Positions 26,001 to 34,241 of a stretch of DNA of 64,000 nucleotides are shown here, piece after piece. The stretch is from Bacillota bacterium. GTDB taxonomy: Bacteria > Bacillota > Clostridia > Christensenellales > SZUA-584. Every line of letters begins with the position of its first letter. The first letter of the stretch is position 1. The notes under the pieces are model-generated. The model had not been told where the DNA came from. It did no database searches and saw nothing but the letters and a program-made list of their open reading frames with translations. The stretch is from positions 62,001 to 126,000 of the forward strand of contig JAEWTL010000038.1 of assembly GCA_023459495.1 (NCBI GenBank). Reading direction: 5' to 3'. The position numbers were made by a program, and so were the translations under genes.

Positions 26001-27985
26001 GTGCTGCCCGCAGAATATGCCGCCGGTGTGATGATCGCAAGCGGGGAAGTCCCTGTCAGATCAGCCGTCACACTGATCTTTTGTCCATTGTCCAGATAAA
26101 CGTCGTTATCCGTATCAACGGATGCGCTGCCGCTCATGCTAAATATTGCCGCGTTCAGCACGCCTTTTCCTTTGGGCGCTGTATTACCGGCAATGCTGCC
26201 GCCGGACATCGCAAATCCACCGTTGGTGTTCTCCACGCCGCCGCCCTCTGCCGAAGCGGTGTTGGAGGATATCTCGGCGCTTCCGCTCAGGTTAAACGTG
26301 GCATAATTGCACACGCCGCCGCCGTTTTTCGCAGCGTTGCCTGTAATCGTTCCTCCGGTCATATTAAAGATATTCCAGTTGAATACACCGCCGCCTTCCG
26401 AGTAGCCGTTGGTGTTGTTTGCCTGGTTCGAGCTGATCGTGCCTCCGCTTAAGCCAAACGTGGCGTTCGAGGTAAACACACCGCCGCCACGGCTATAGCT
26501 GCCCGCGGCTGTCGAGTTTGTGGAGTTCCCGGTAATAGTGCCGCCGCTCATGGTAAAGGTGGTGTTGTTGTAACTGTACACGCCGCCGCCAAAGCTGCCG
26601 CCCCCTGTGGATGTGACGGAATTACCGCTGATCATGCCGCTCTGAAAGTCAAATTGTGCGGAACTAACGTTATATACGCCGCCGCCAAAGCAATTGCCGG
26701 ATGCCGAAACGGAGTTATTGCTTATTACTGCAGAACCCTTCATCGTAAATACGCTGCCGACACCTTCGTTGTCAACACCGGCCCCGTAGCTTGAAGCAGT
26801 GGTGGAGGACAATTGGTTTCCGCTGATTTTAGCGCTGCCTTGCATCATGAACTGGCTTCCGCCGCTGTTAAAAACGCCGCCGCCTTTGAAGTTAGAATTG
26901 CCTTCAACTGCTGCTCCCGTGTTATCTTTTATCACTGCATTGTCCTGCATCGTAAAACGGGCGCTTGTACCGCTCGAATATACGCCCAAGCCATATGTAT
27001 AGGAATAATTGATGTTTCCGCTGTTCTCACTGATTTCAGCGCTGTCGGACATGGTAAACGTCCCACTGTTATATACGGCTCCGCCGTAAATACTCGCGTA
27101 TGGCCAGCCGGATGATCTGCTAAGCTTGTTTCCTTTAATTAGCGCATTTTGGCTCATGTTAAAAGTGCCCGCGTTATAAACGACGCCGCCGCTGATACCC
27201 CCCCAGTCGCTGCACGCCGCTTCATTTTTGTCAGTGCCGCTGCCGCCGATCACGCCGCCGCTCATGGTAAAGACCGCGCCGCTGGTATTATATACAACAC
27301 CGCCACTTACACCGCTGTCGCCCCCCATGCCCAGGGCTTTGTTGCCGGTCATACTGCCTGCAGTCATGGTAAACGTGCCGCTGTTATAAATGACCGCGCC
27401 GGTTACGCTGGCTGTCAGCTGGGATGTATTATTTTTTACAGTGCCGCCGTTCAGGTTAAATGTTCCCTGATTATAAACGGCGGCGCCACCGGACGCGCTT
27501 GTGCAATTCGCGTTTTGCAGTACGGAACCGGGCTGCATCTCAAACGTTGCCCCAGATGATACTTTGACGGTATTTTTTGCTGTAGCCGCCCCGTTTCCGT
27601 CTATTATGATATTTTCAAGTATAAGGCTGCCCTGCACATCGAACATGTTGACGGAAGTGTTGCTCCGCGTCAGCGTGAAAGTCGATCCCTCCGTGCTGAC
27701 CAGCTTCACATATTTTCCGGCCGCCACCGTTTTGGCGGAGGTAATATTGAAAGAAGCAGTAATCTCAATAACGTAAGGCGTATCGGTAGTCCCTGCTGCG
27801 CCTGAAAGCGCGGCGTTTAATTCCGCTTCGTTATTTACCAACACGTCAGCAGAATCACCTCCCGCCATCGCATTTCCGCTTATAAGCAACGGGCTAAGCA
27901 AAATCAATCCAACCACGATAGCAATCAAGATTGGTACAATCTTTAAGCGTTTTTTCCCAATATCAAACCTTGATCTTTCTCTCAT
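23003..27985 (-). CDS. Giant beta-helix surface protein with C-terminal anchor
   Basis: A 1660-residue exported protein. The start at 27985 (MRERSRFDIGKKRLK) follows GGGGGG and gives a proper signal peptide ending near SGNAMAGG. An upstream in-frame Met adds 17 residues that do not look like a signal. Two long regions (about 100-700 and 800-1210) consist of FTMSGGTI.GN-type repeats that form a right-handed beta-helix, as in polymorphic outer surface proteins and adhesins. Then come an MBG-like domain (ITLADASVTYTGSAISYSG), an Ig-like domain (LTYQWYRN), a Pro/Thr/Glu-rich linker and a C-terminal hydrophobic segment ending WLVRRRKRG. Likely a cell-surface adhesin or glycan-contact protein; substrate unknown. 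It is divergent from a two-component system likely to control it. Confidence 0.88.
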   Translation of the reverse strand: MRERSRFDIGKKRLKIVPILIAIVVGLILLSPLLISGNAMAGGDSADVLVNNEAELNAALSGAAGTTDTPYVIEITASFNITSAKTVAAGKYVKLVSTEGSTFTLTRSNTSVNMFDVQGSLILENIIIDGNGAATAKNTVKVSSGATFEMQPGSVLQNANCTSASGGAAVYNQGTFNLNGGTVKNNTSQLTASVTGAVIYNSGTFTMTAGSMTGNKALGMGGDSGVSGGVVYNTSGAVFTMSGGVIGGSGTDKNEAACSDWGGISGGVVYNAGTFNMSQNALIKGNKLSRSSGWPYASIYGGAVYNSGTFTMSDSAEISENSGNINYSYTYGLGVYSSGTSARFTMQDNAVIKDNTGAAVEGNSNFKGGGVFNSGGSQFMMQGSAKISGNQLSSTTASSYGAGVDNEGVGSVFTMKGSAVISNNSVSASGNCFGGGVYNVSSAQFDFQSGMISGNSVTSTGGGSFGGGVYSYNNTTFTMSGGTITGNSTNSTAAGSYSRGGGVFTSNATFGLSGGTISSNQANNTNGYSEGGGVFNWNIFNMTGGTITGNAAKNGGGVCNYATFNLSGSAEISSNTASAEGGGVENTNGGFAMSGGSIAGNTAPKGKGVLNAAIFSMSGSASVDTDNDVYLDNGQKISVTADLTGTSPLAIITPAAYSAGSTVVAMAAGLSANAYVSKFEIAPNGTTPWGVKANAQSLLLAPGAIYLNGATGLDTNDGSTKATAVATFEKAASLLGSPGTIYICGTVTIPSGNDSSYTWTLPSGQTIKRYEDPVTSASDFTGIMIQLNGNLTLQNIVIDGGWNAATGMGVEAAKPIIEESATGNLTINSGAALQNNSIVIANSTEDHLGSGVHGRGSVAMNGGTISGNQIQILSGSAILCGGAGIAMESGTLTMTGGTISGNALASDYALGGGVYVGSGNTFTMTGGTIGGSFAVDANTAGRGGGIYNAGTINMSGGSISGNTATGDQMGGGVFNQSVFNLKGSASITGNTTLTGGGVYNFTGHFSISDSASIDGNTATSGGGGVYSNGSGYLTMDGGSISNNTAAAGGGIGVQSGTFTMTGGSIDGNSAGEGGGIMGLTASTLNINGGTVSGNSASATGGGIESGSNLNIRGGTITDNTASTGAGVYIYGGTFSLSGGALITQNNPVYLATNRSITVTGALSNSPAAWVMPATYPNAGENVKVAAASYTGATGATVLNALAAANGAYGLQASGNDVNLVKKLDAAITLADASVTYTGSAISYSGTVTKPNDVSLSDLAFLYKLKTADDSAYTTTAPISAGVYSVKATLTGNAKYNDTASNVATLTIVIPNAQTPVFTVNLSGAYSYNNYAFTCNLKVKASVSDNGVLTYQWYRNTVNSATGGTRITGATGDSYKVPTAINGTVYYYVIATNTLDNDANRAASATSNIVKVKVSVTEPEPTDAPDTEGSPEVSSTPEITQSPTPTPSDGAVPQATPAISQNQNDIVIKIVPVTPNTPAVTVSNTEGFSESVLTQEEKNAMQDGENITITLVVERVDIPVNAGDDEIISGNMGGNTLGMYLNVELLKQIGEGQQQNILNTSKPIRIVLAVPPELLKDGRNYSVIRVHGDETTVLSDLDNDPATVTIETDRFSTYALVYQDGPVVSFWLILLICVLIVVLIICLIWLVRRRKRGSAAVDIIF

Positions 27986-28076
27986 ATAATTGCCCCCCAC
28001 ATCATAATGGTCTTTAGCTGTAAAACCGGATATCACTCAGCTATATGAAAAAAACACGAACTATTAAAGTACATTC

Positions 28077-28104
28077 ATTTTAAAAATATCGGCTATTTTA
28101 ACAA
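28077..28104 (-). promoter_or_regulatory. Candidate promoter of the surface protein gene
   Basis: On the minus strand TTGTTA (28104-28099) and TAAAAT (28082-28077) are 16 bp apart, about 90 bp before the start codon. Confidence 0.55.
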
Positions 28105-28118
28105 AGAAATCGGAGAAA

Positions 28119-28149
28119 TCACTTAAAAGTAACCTTTTTTCACTTAACA
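28119..28149. promoter_or_regulatory. LytTR-type direct repeat
   Basis: TCACTTAAAA (28119) and TCACTTAACA (28140) are 21 bp apart start to start. On the minus strand they read TGTTAAGTGA and TTTTAAGTGA. Two ~9-bp repeats with a ~12-bp spacer are the layout of AgrA/LytTR sites. They sit 15 bp upstream of the -35 of the surface gene and in the leader region of the regulator gene. Confidence 0.5.
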
Positions 28150-28226
28150 ATTCTGCCTGTATGAAAACACTATATACTGTGATATAGTTTCATTAACGTT
28201 TAAAATTCCATCAAAAGAGCGGCTTG

Positions 28227-28985
28227 ATGATTAGAATTGCGATTTGCGATGACAATGCTTCTGATTTGGATAATATCAATGAAATGGTGTTGGGTTTCAC
28301 AAGAGAGAACCCCAATACAGATTTTTTCATTCAACCTTTTGGGTCTGCTTTTGAGTTGCTGGACAATATTGTTGGGAAAAGCGGCTTTCATATCTACCTG
28401 CTGGATATACTCATGCCCAATATCAACGGAATTGATGTGGGAGAAAGCATCCGGCAAAAGGATGATCTGGCCATCATCATCTATTTAACCTCTTCTATTG
28501 ATTATGCCTTAAAATCTTTCAGCGTTTTTGCATTTCAGTATCTGCTGAAGCCAGTTTCCTCTGCAGAACTGTTTGGCGTGCTCCAAAAGGCTCTTTTAAA
28601 AATTGATGTGGAACGGAATAAAATCATTTCTATAAAAACAAAAGACGGAATAGCGGCCATTCGATATCATCAGATCATTTTCGTGGAATACAGCAACCAC
28701 AGCCTGCGGTTTTATCTATCCGACGCTACCGCCGTCAGCAGTGTCAGTTTACGCGAACCCTTCGAATCGACTGCAAATCAACTCATGCAGGATCCCCGTT
28801 TTGTTCGCCCGCATAAAGCTTTTGTGATAAACATGCATTATGTGCAGACAATAACCGGAAAAGAATTTATTATGATAAACGATTCCCATATACCCATCTC
28901 CAATAAAAACTATACTGCAATAAAGAAGCAGTATATTGATTTCTTGTTGTTTCAGGGGGTTCAAATATATGATGATCATTCTTAG
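28227..28985 (+). CDS. LytTR-family response regulator
   Basis: A 252-residue AgrA/LytR-type regulator. The receiver domain (MIRIAICDDN acidic pocket, phospho-acceptor Asp in YLLDILMPN near 58, Lys in YLLKPVS near 108) is followed by a LytTR DNA-binding domain (IIFVEYSNHSLRFYLS ... FVRPHKAFVINMHYVQTI). The ATG at 28227 is used rather than the TTG just before it; the ribosome binding site is weak. It overlaps the kinase gene by 17 bp. It is probably phosphorylated by that kinase and is likely to act on the direct repeat in the divergent gap. Confidence 0.92.
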   Translation: MIRIAICDDNASDLDNINEMVLGFTRENPNTDFFIQPFGSAFELLDNIVGKSGFHIYLLDILMPNINGIDVGESIRQKDDLAIIIYLTSSIDYALKSFSVFAFQYLLKPVSSAELFGVLQKALLKIDVERNKIISIKTKDGIAAIRYHQIIFVEYSNHSLRFYLSDATAVSSVSLREPFESTANQLMQDPRFVRPHKAFVINMHYVQTITGKEFIMINDSHIPISNKNYTAIKKQYIDFLLFQGVQIYDDHS

Positions 28986-30240
28986 AGAAATTGTCTTTCT
29001 CTCTATGGCATTAGTATTTTACTATTTCCTGCTCGATAAAAGGTTCAGCAAACGGAAAACCATACAGGTCTTAATCTTGGGCTCCACTCCCATCATCATA
29101 TTGGATATCGTATTGCTGTCATTTATCAGCTATGACCTTTTCACTCGAATCCACGTACTGACGAATAGCCTGCCAACCTTGTTTATCATCATATACCTTT
29201 CCAAGCACAAAGGTTTTAAGATACTTTTTAATTTTTTCACTACCGCGTTTTTTTGTATCTTGATTGAACTGGCAGGATATTTTGTTTCCGCACCATTTGC
29301 CTTCAGTGTCCTGCCATCCATTATCGGACGAATAGCGGCTTTCCCCATTCTGCTGCTCGTGGTGATTAAGGTATTCCGTCCCCTTCATATGCAGATGCTG
29401 AATAAGCTTAAAAAAGGCTGGGGAATTTTCTGCTTAATACCTCTCTTATCCTATATCCTCATGTACCTTTTAGCCAGGTATCCCTTCAGCATATTTGATC
29501 ACCCGGAGAATATCGCACCTTTACTTCTCACTGCAGCGATTACCTTTCTGATTTACTGGGTAATCTTGATTTTCTTTCGCCAGATGCAGCAGCATTTTGA
29601 TATGCAAAGCGAGCAGGAGCTTTTAAGGCTGCAGGTAACGGCGTTCCAGAACCAATTGGACACTATATGGGATATTGAAGAAAAAACCAGAATACTGCGC
29701 CACGATATGCGCCATTATGTACAGAATATTTCTACGCTTCTGCAGAGTGGGGATATCAAGCCCGCGATGGAGTTTATCGGCAAGACCGGCGATATTCTGA
29801 AGGAAACAACGGTTCCGAAATATTGCGAGAATCTATCCATTAATGCCATATTAGTTTATCATCTGGAGGCAGCAAAAAAAGAGGGCGTGTTCATCAAAAC
29901 CCGAATGGATATATCGGAGGAAGCACCGGTTAACGCCATGGAGTTATCCGCCGTCATCGCCAATGCCATCGAAAATGCGCGAAACGCCTGCCGCCGGATG
30001 CCTGAAGGGTCAGTGAAATCCATCGAGCTTACCTGCGTCAGCAAACCGCATTTCGTTTTTGAATGCTCCAATACTTATTCAGAGGAAATTCTGTTTGATA
30101 AAGACGGAGTGCCTTTATCCAGTGAACACGGGCATGGGATCGGTACGAAAAGCATCGCTGCCTTTGTTAAAAACCATGACGCGCTGATAGACTATCAGAC
30201 TGATAACGGCATATTCCGATTGCGTGTTTTGTTATCTTAA
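28969..30240 (+). CDS. AgrC-like sensor histidine kinase (GHKL)
   Basis: A 423-residue membrane kinase. About six transmembrane segments fill residues 1-200 (peptide-sensing type), then a coiled dimerisation helix with the phospho-acceptor His in ILRHDMRHYVQN, then a GHKL ATPase with the N-box AIENARNACR and GHGIGTKSI. The start at 28969 follows GGGGG; a longer frame lies within the regulator gene. No AgrB/AgrD-like peptide genes are seen nearby, so the signal is unknown. It is paired with the LytTR regulator. Confidence 0.9.
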   Translation: MMIILREIVFLSMALVFYYFLLDKRFSKRKTIQVLILGSTPIIILDIVLLSFISYDLFTRIHVLTNSLPTLFIIIYLSKHKGFKILFNFFTTAFFCILIELAGYFVSAPFAFSVLPSIIGRIAAFPILLLVVIKVFRPLHMQMLNKLKKGWGIFCLIPLLSYILMYLLARYPFSIFDHPENIAPLLLTAAITFLIYWVILIFFRQMQQHFDMQSEQELLRLQVTAFQNQLDTIWDIEEKTRILRHDMRHYVQNISTLLQSGDIKPAMEFIGKTGDILKETTVPKYCENLSINAILVYHLEAAKKEGVFIKTRMDISEEAPVNAMELSAVIANAIENARNACRRMPEGSVKSIELTCVSKPHFVFECSNTYSEEILFDKDGVPLSSEHGHGIGTKSIAAFVKNHDALIDYQTDNGIFRLRVLLS

Positions 30241-30242
30241 AT

Positions 30243-30455
30243 ATGTGCGGATATTGCGGTTTTGTCGCGGCACTTTCATCCGATTTGTATGGAGAAATGG
30301 GACCAACTATGAACAGAATTTATGCAGCCCATATTAGTGACGACGGGCAAAGAAGGCCAACCAGTCCAAGACCACTATACCAAACAGCCCATAAAGCAAA
30401 ATGCTATCCCCTTCTTCCAAACACCAAGACTACTCTATTTAAGCGCGAAGTTTAG
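30243..30455 (+). pseudogene. Debris with Cas3-like and TnsA-like snippets
   Basis: A 70-codon frame without known full-length relatives. From 30309 it reads MNRIYAAHISDDG. With a shift into the next frame it continues GKEGQPVQDHYTK, similar to the start of Cas3 HD nucleases (AHI..DG..Q...DH). Near 30409 it reads YPLLPNTKTT, identical over seven residues and 19 of 21 bases to the tnsA relic at 4421-5260. Both matches are short. The stretch most likely holds remnants of lost genes. Confidence 0.35.
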
Positions 30456-30457
30456 CC

Positions 30458-31492
30458 TTACGGCAAGAACAATGCCTTGATGCCGCGTTCCGCTTCCAGA
30501 GCATGAAATACCCCTTCCCAATCTTCGAGCGGTGCGCGATGCGTGAGGACACATCCCAGGTCTTTATTGGTATTGTTCATCAGGCTCAACGCTTTATCCC
30601 AAGCCGAATAGCCCGAACTCATACAGCAGGCGATATCGAGTGATTTTTGTACAGCCGTACTCCACGGAATGTTCGATGTAGGCGCACCCAATCCAATCGC
30701 ACAGAGTTTGCCGCATTTTTTCAGCATCGCTATCGATTGTGCAATTCCCTGCCCTGCACCGCTCGTTTCGATAACAACGTCAGCGCCCTTCCCGTGTGTC
30801 AAATCCATCACCCGCTCTACCGGGTCTTCCTTTTCCACATTGATAGCCACATCAGCGCCCAGCATCTGTGCAGCGCCAAAGCGTACCTTCTCGCATGCAG
30901 CCATTCCGGTAATCACAACCTGCCGTGCACCCACCGACTTTGCCACAAATGCAGCGAGTATCCCGATCGGACCAGCACCCGTCACAACGACGAAATCCTG
31001 ACACGCAATCCCGCATCGTTCTGTGACATGATGCACGGTAATCGCCATGGGCTCTGTCAACGCCGCGATATCAAAGTCCATACCGTCCGGTATGTGATGG
31101 AGCAATACCTCGGGCATCACCACATACTCGGCAAACCCACCATGGATGCCCCACCCTGGCGAGCGTTTGCTGGCGCATAGCTGTATCTTTCCCTCGCGGC
31201 AAAGGTCGCAGCTTCCGCATGCGAGCGTATGCGGTTCCGCCACTACCCGGTCACCTGCCTTGAACCGTGCGACTTTGCTTCCCGTTTCGACAATCTCTCC
31301 TGCAAACTCGTGCCCTAATATCACAGGTGGCCAGTAAAGGAACTGGTCATGCCAGATGTGCAGGTCCGTACCGCATACGCCTGCCGCCTGGACCTTTATC
31401 AATACCCAGTCGTCCGCAGGCAGTTCAGGCATAGGCATATCCCGAACCTCGATATGTCCATCTCCCTTTTGTGTTTTCACCAGCGCTTTCAT
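30458..31492 (-). CDS. Zinc-dependent polyol/sugar dehydrogenase
   Basis: A 344-residue medium-chain dehydrogenase (sorbitol/threonine dehydrogenase group). Catalytic zinc ligands are in CGTDLH near 38 and GHEFAGE near 61; the structural zinc set CGSCDLCREGKIQLC is near 92-106. The NAD fold shows VTGAGPIGILA near 170. It likely oxidises a hydroxyl of the sugar or polyol imported by the ABC system of the same operon. Last gene of that operon on the minus strand; 76 bp separates it from the cyclase-family gene. Confidence 0.9.
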   Translation of the reverse strand: MKALVKTQKGDGHIEVRDMPMPELPADDWVLIKVQAAGVCGTDLHIWHDQFLYWPPVILGHEFAGEIVETGSKVARFKAGDRVVAEPHTLACGSCDLCREGKIQLCASKRSPGWGIHGGFAEYVVMPEVLLHHIPDGMDFDIAALTEPMAITVHHVTERCGIACQDFVVVTGAGPIGILAAFVAKSVGARQVVITGMAACEKVRFGAAQMLGADVAINVEKEDPVERVMDLTHGKGADVVIETSGAGQGIAQSIAMLKKCGKLCAIGLGAPTSNIPWSTAVQKSLDIACCMSSGYSAWDKALSLMNNTNKDLGCVLTHRAPLEDWEGVFHALEAERGIKALFLP

Positions 31493-31568
31493 GAGTTCTT
31501 TCCCTCGCTATCATAAAAAAGTTTATACGAAATACACATCGCAAAAGACGCTTCTTTTTTTGATTTTC

Positions 31569-32207
31569 CTATTCTTCTATGGCAAATGCCCGTACGGGCG
31601 AACCATCCAACCCTTTTAGCTTTAACGGAGCCGCGAAGAACTGCACCACCGGCTTTTGGATTGCACTTACGTTGTTCAGCGATTCAGCAACCAGTACATC
31701 GTTCTTTAGGAATATTTCATGAATCTCCATATGCTTTTCGGGATGTACCGATGGGCTTTCCAGCGCTATCATATTGAGCCTTCGGGCGACAATCCAATCG
31801 GCCGCTTCAGGAGATATGCCGTTAAATCCACTGAAAAAATCGTGCTGTCCAAAGTGACTGCACCAGCCGGTTTTCAGTATCAGTATCTTCGCATCATTCA
31901 AATACGAAGCATAGGGTTCAAGATGCGCAGGCACGATCTGTTCGCCGGATTTCAACATAGTCAGGTCGGCCACGCATGCCATACCCATCATTTTCTCCAG
32001 TGGTATCTCGTCCACAGCCCTGCCTCCCGGTATCCTGTGAAGCGGCACATCAATGTGTGTCCCGGTATGCGTACCCATCGTGACGCTCGTCACACAATAG
32101 CCAATGCTTTCGTGCGTATGATGGGAACGAAAGGAAACCTCCGGGTCACCTGGAAACACCGGGGTTGCGTCCACTATCGTGTGAGACAAGTCAATTACCT
32201 TTGCCAT
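31569..32207 (-). CDS. Cyclase-family (KynB-like) metal hydrolase
   Basis: A 212-residue protein of the cyclase/kynurenine formamidase family. The metal-binding motif HTGTHIDVPLH is clear near residue 46-56, with a second His-containing region (SVHPEKHMEIHEIFL). Members hydrolyse amides, lactones and similar bonds. Between two sugar dehydrogenases, a lactone or related intermediate is a fair guess, but it is only inference. Good spacing to the upstream dehydrogenase (9 bp). Confidence 0.85.
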   Translation of the reverse strand: MAKVIDLSHTIVDATPVFPGDPEVSFRSHHTHESIGYCVTSVTMGTHTGTHIDVPLHRIPGGRAVDEIPLEKMMGMACVADLTMLKSGEQIVPAHLEPYASYLNDAKILILKTGWCSHFGQHDFFSGFNGISPEAADWIVARRLNMIALESPSVHPEKHMEIHEIFLKNDVLVAESLNNVSAIQKPVVQFFAAPLKLKGLDGSPVRAFAIEE

Positions 32208-32216
32208 ATATCCTCC

Positions 32217-33254
32217 TTACGGATTGAATATGATCTTGCACGCATTATCTTTACGGCTGACCATCATGTCGAGCCCCTTTTCAAACTCCTCCAGCTTCAT
32301 CACGTGAGATATCAGCGATTTCACCTCAATTTTTTCTGTCTCCAGCATATAGATCACATCATCCCATACGTTTGCGCTGCCTAACGTACCGCGTATTGCT
32401 ATTTCATTTGTCGTAATAAAATCCCAGTCGATATCCGCACGTTTTCCGCCAAAGAAACCATTGAGAACAACGCGCCCAAGTGGCTTAATCACCCTCTGGA
32501 TATCAGCAAACACGCCCGCGCCGCCCGACTCCTCAATGACCACATCGATCATCTCGCCCTCCGTCAGCTCCGTCACGCGTTGCTTTAAGTCTTCCTCACG
32601 GATGTTGATACAGCCGTCGAGTCCAAAGCTTTCTGCACGGTTAAGCCGTTCCGCCCTGGTACCCGTCAGTATCACACGCTTTGCCCCAAATACTTTCTTC
32701 GCAATCTGCGCAGACTGAAGTCCCACCGGCCCCGGCCCGCATACCATGACGTTATCAAACGGCCCGACCCCGGCCTGCTTCACCGCATACATCGCGATCG
32801 CCGTCGGCTCGATGAGTGCTGCTTCGTTAAACGGTATGTTTTTGAATTTATGCAGATGCGATACAGGAAATGTGATAAATTGTTCGAATCCGCCATCCCG
32901 GTTCATTACGCCTGTCTCGGTACGGTTAACGCACATGCTCAGATTCCCTTGCGCACAGAAGCTGCAATGGCCGCAGTTCACCGTACACCGGCCCGTTACC
33001 TTGTCACCCACGGCATAGCCCTGTGTATCCGGTCCAAGCTTTTCGATTACGCCCGCCCATTCATGCCCCGGCACGATCGGCAGCTTGCTCATGCCCAGTT
33101 TCAAGTAAATCATGTCCCCCGTGTACAGCTCGTAATCTGTCCCGCACAGCCCGGCGGCTTTAATGCGAATCAGCGCCTCACCCGATTCAGGCTCTTTTAC
33201 GGGGATATCCTCAATTTTTATAGAATTCGGACCATAGATTTTTACTGCCAGCAT
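32217..33254 (-). CDS. Zinc-dependent alcohol dehydrogenase, second
   Basis: A 345-residue MDR enzyme, distinct from the one at 30458. CGTDYE and GHEWAG give the catalytic zinc site; NCGHCSFCAQGNLSMC is the structural zinc set; VCGPGPVGLQSA is the cofactor fold. Two such dehydrogenases around a cyclase-like hydrolase suggest successive oxidations of an imported polyol or sugar. It follows the permease by 21 bp in the same operon. Confidence 0.9.
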   Translation of the reverse strand: MLAVKIYGPNSIKIEDIPVKEPESGEALIRIKAAGLCGTDYELYTGDMIYLKLGMSKLPIVPGHEWAGVIEKLGPDTQGYAVGDKVTGRCTVNCGHCSFCAQGNLSMCVNRTETGVMNRDGGFEQFITFPVSHLHKFKNIPFNEAALIEPTAIAMYAVKQAGVGPFDNVMVCGPGPVGLQSAQIAKKVFGAKRVILTGTRAERLNRAESFGLDGCINIREEDLKQRVTELTEGEMIDVVIEESGGAGVFADIQRVIKPLGRVVLNGFFGGKRADIDWDFITTNEIAIRGTLGSANVWDDVIYMLETEKIEVKSLISHVMKLEEFEKGLDMMVSRKDNACKIIFNP

Positions 33255-33275
33255 AACTCAGCCTCCTTCACTATG

Positions 33276-34241
33276 CTACCGAGATCTTTTGGATGTCCAG
33301 ATGTTAAGCGCCACTGCAAGGAACAATACGATGCCTGTAGTGAGCTTCTGTATCTCTGTGCCCGCACCCATGATGTTAAGGCCGTTTACGAGTACACCCA
33401 TTGTCAGTACGCCGAGCAGCGTACCCACCATCGTACCGCGGCCGCCCAACAGCGAAGCCCCGCCCAGCACAGCTGCCGCGATAGGCTGCATCTGCAGGCC
33501 TTCGCCTGCGGTGACCTGTCCGCTGCCAATGCGTCCCACCATGAGCACACCCGCCAGCGATGAGAGCCCAGCACAGATTACGAATGCCAGAATCTTGTTC
33601 TTTGCCACTTTGATACCCGACATCCTCGATGCCTCCGCGTTGCCGCCGATCGCATACAGATTACGGCCAAACGTAGTAAATTTAAGCAATATCACACCGA
33701 ATACAAATACCACGAGGAATACGATGATGATTACGGGAATCGTCCCGAATACATACCCGCTGCCCCAATACACAAGCGCATCCGGCAGGCCAAATATCGG
33801 CGAAGCGTTCGTCAGGAGCAACATCAGTCCTTCGCAAATATACATCATTGAAAGCGTGGCCATAAAACCCGGAATGCCCAGCTTGGCATTGGCTACGCCC
33901 GAAAGGAACCCTACGACGATACCGACAAGCAGCGTAATGACAATGCACAGCCAGATAGGCAGTGCGGGCATTCCAAAGTATTTGCCAAGCGAGAGCCCCG
34001 CGACGATCATGCCCGAAAACGCCATAACCGTCGCGATAGAGAGGTCGATCTCGCCCAGCAATATCACAAGCGTCACCCCGATCGCCATAATGCCTGTGAT
34101 TGATACCTGACGCAATACATTAATAAAGTTATTGATGCTTAAAAAATTATTCGCAAATATCGAGTAAATGATGAGCAGGGAAAAAAGGAATACCACCGGC
34201 GCCATCGTTGCGACATTAACACGTCTTTTGCTCGTTTTCAT
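33276..34241 (-). CDS. Ribose-type ABC sugar permease
   Basis: A 321-residue RbsC-like membrane protein with the GEIDLSIATVMAFSG and GGASLLGGRGTMVGTLLG signatures. The start at 34241 (MKTSKRRVN) has GGAGGGG 8 bases upstream and overlaps the ATPase by 26 bp; an in-frame extension of 11 codons lacks such a site. It works with the ATPase and lipoprotein encoded just upstream. Confidence 0.92.
   Translation of the reverse strand: MKTSKRRVNVATMAPVVFLFSLLIIYSIFANNFLSINNFINVLRQVSITGIMAIGVTLVILLGEIDLSIATVMAFSGMIVAGLSLGKYFGMPALPIWLCIVITLLVGIVVGFLSGVANAKLGIPGFMATLSMMYICEGLMLLLTNASPIFGLPDALVYWGSGYVFGTIPVIIIVFLVVFVFGVILLKFTTFGRNLYAIGGNAEASRMSGIKVAKNKILAFVICAGLSSLAGVLMVGRIGSGQVTAGEGLQMQPIAAAVLGGASLLGGRGTMVGTLLGVLTMGVLVNGLNIMGAGTEIQKLTTGIVLFLAVALNIWTSKRSR

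Noticed and set aside
23003..27985. Many GCCGCCG-rich short repeats, possibly a regulatory repeat array
   Set aside because: They are the codons of GGT/GGV turns in the beta-helix repeats of the minus-strand gene.
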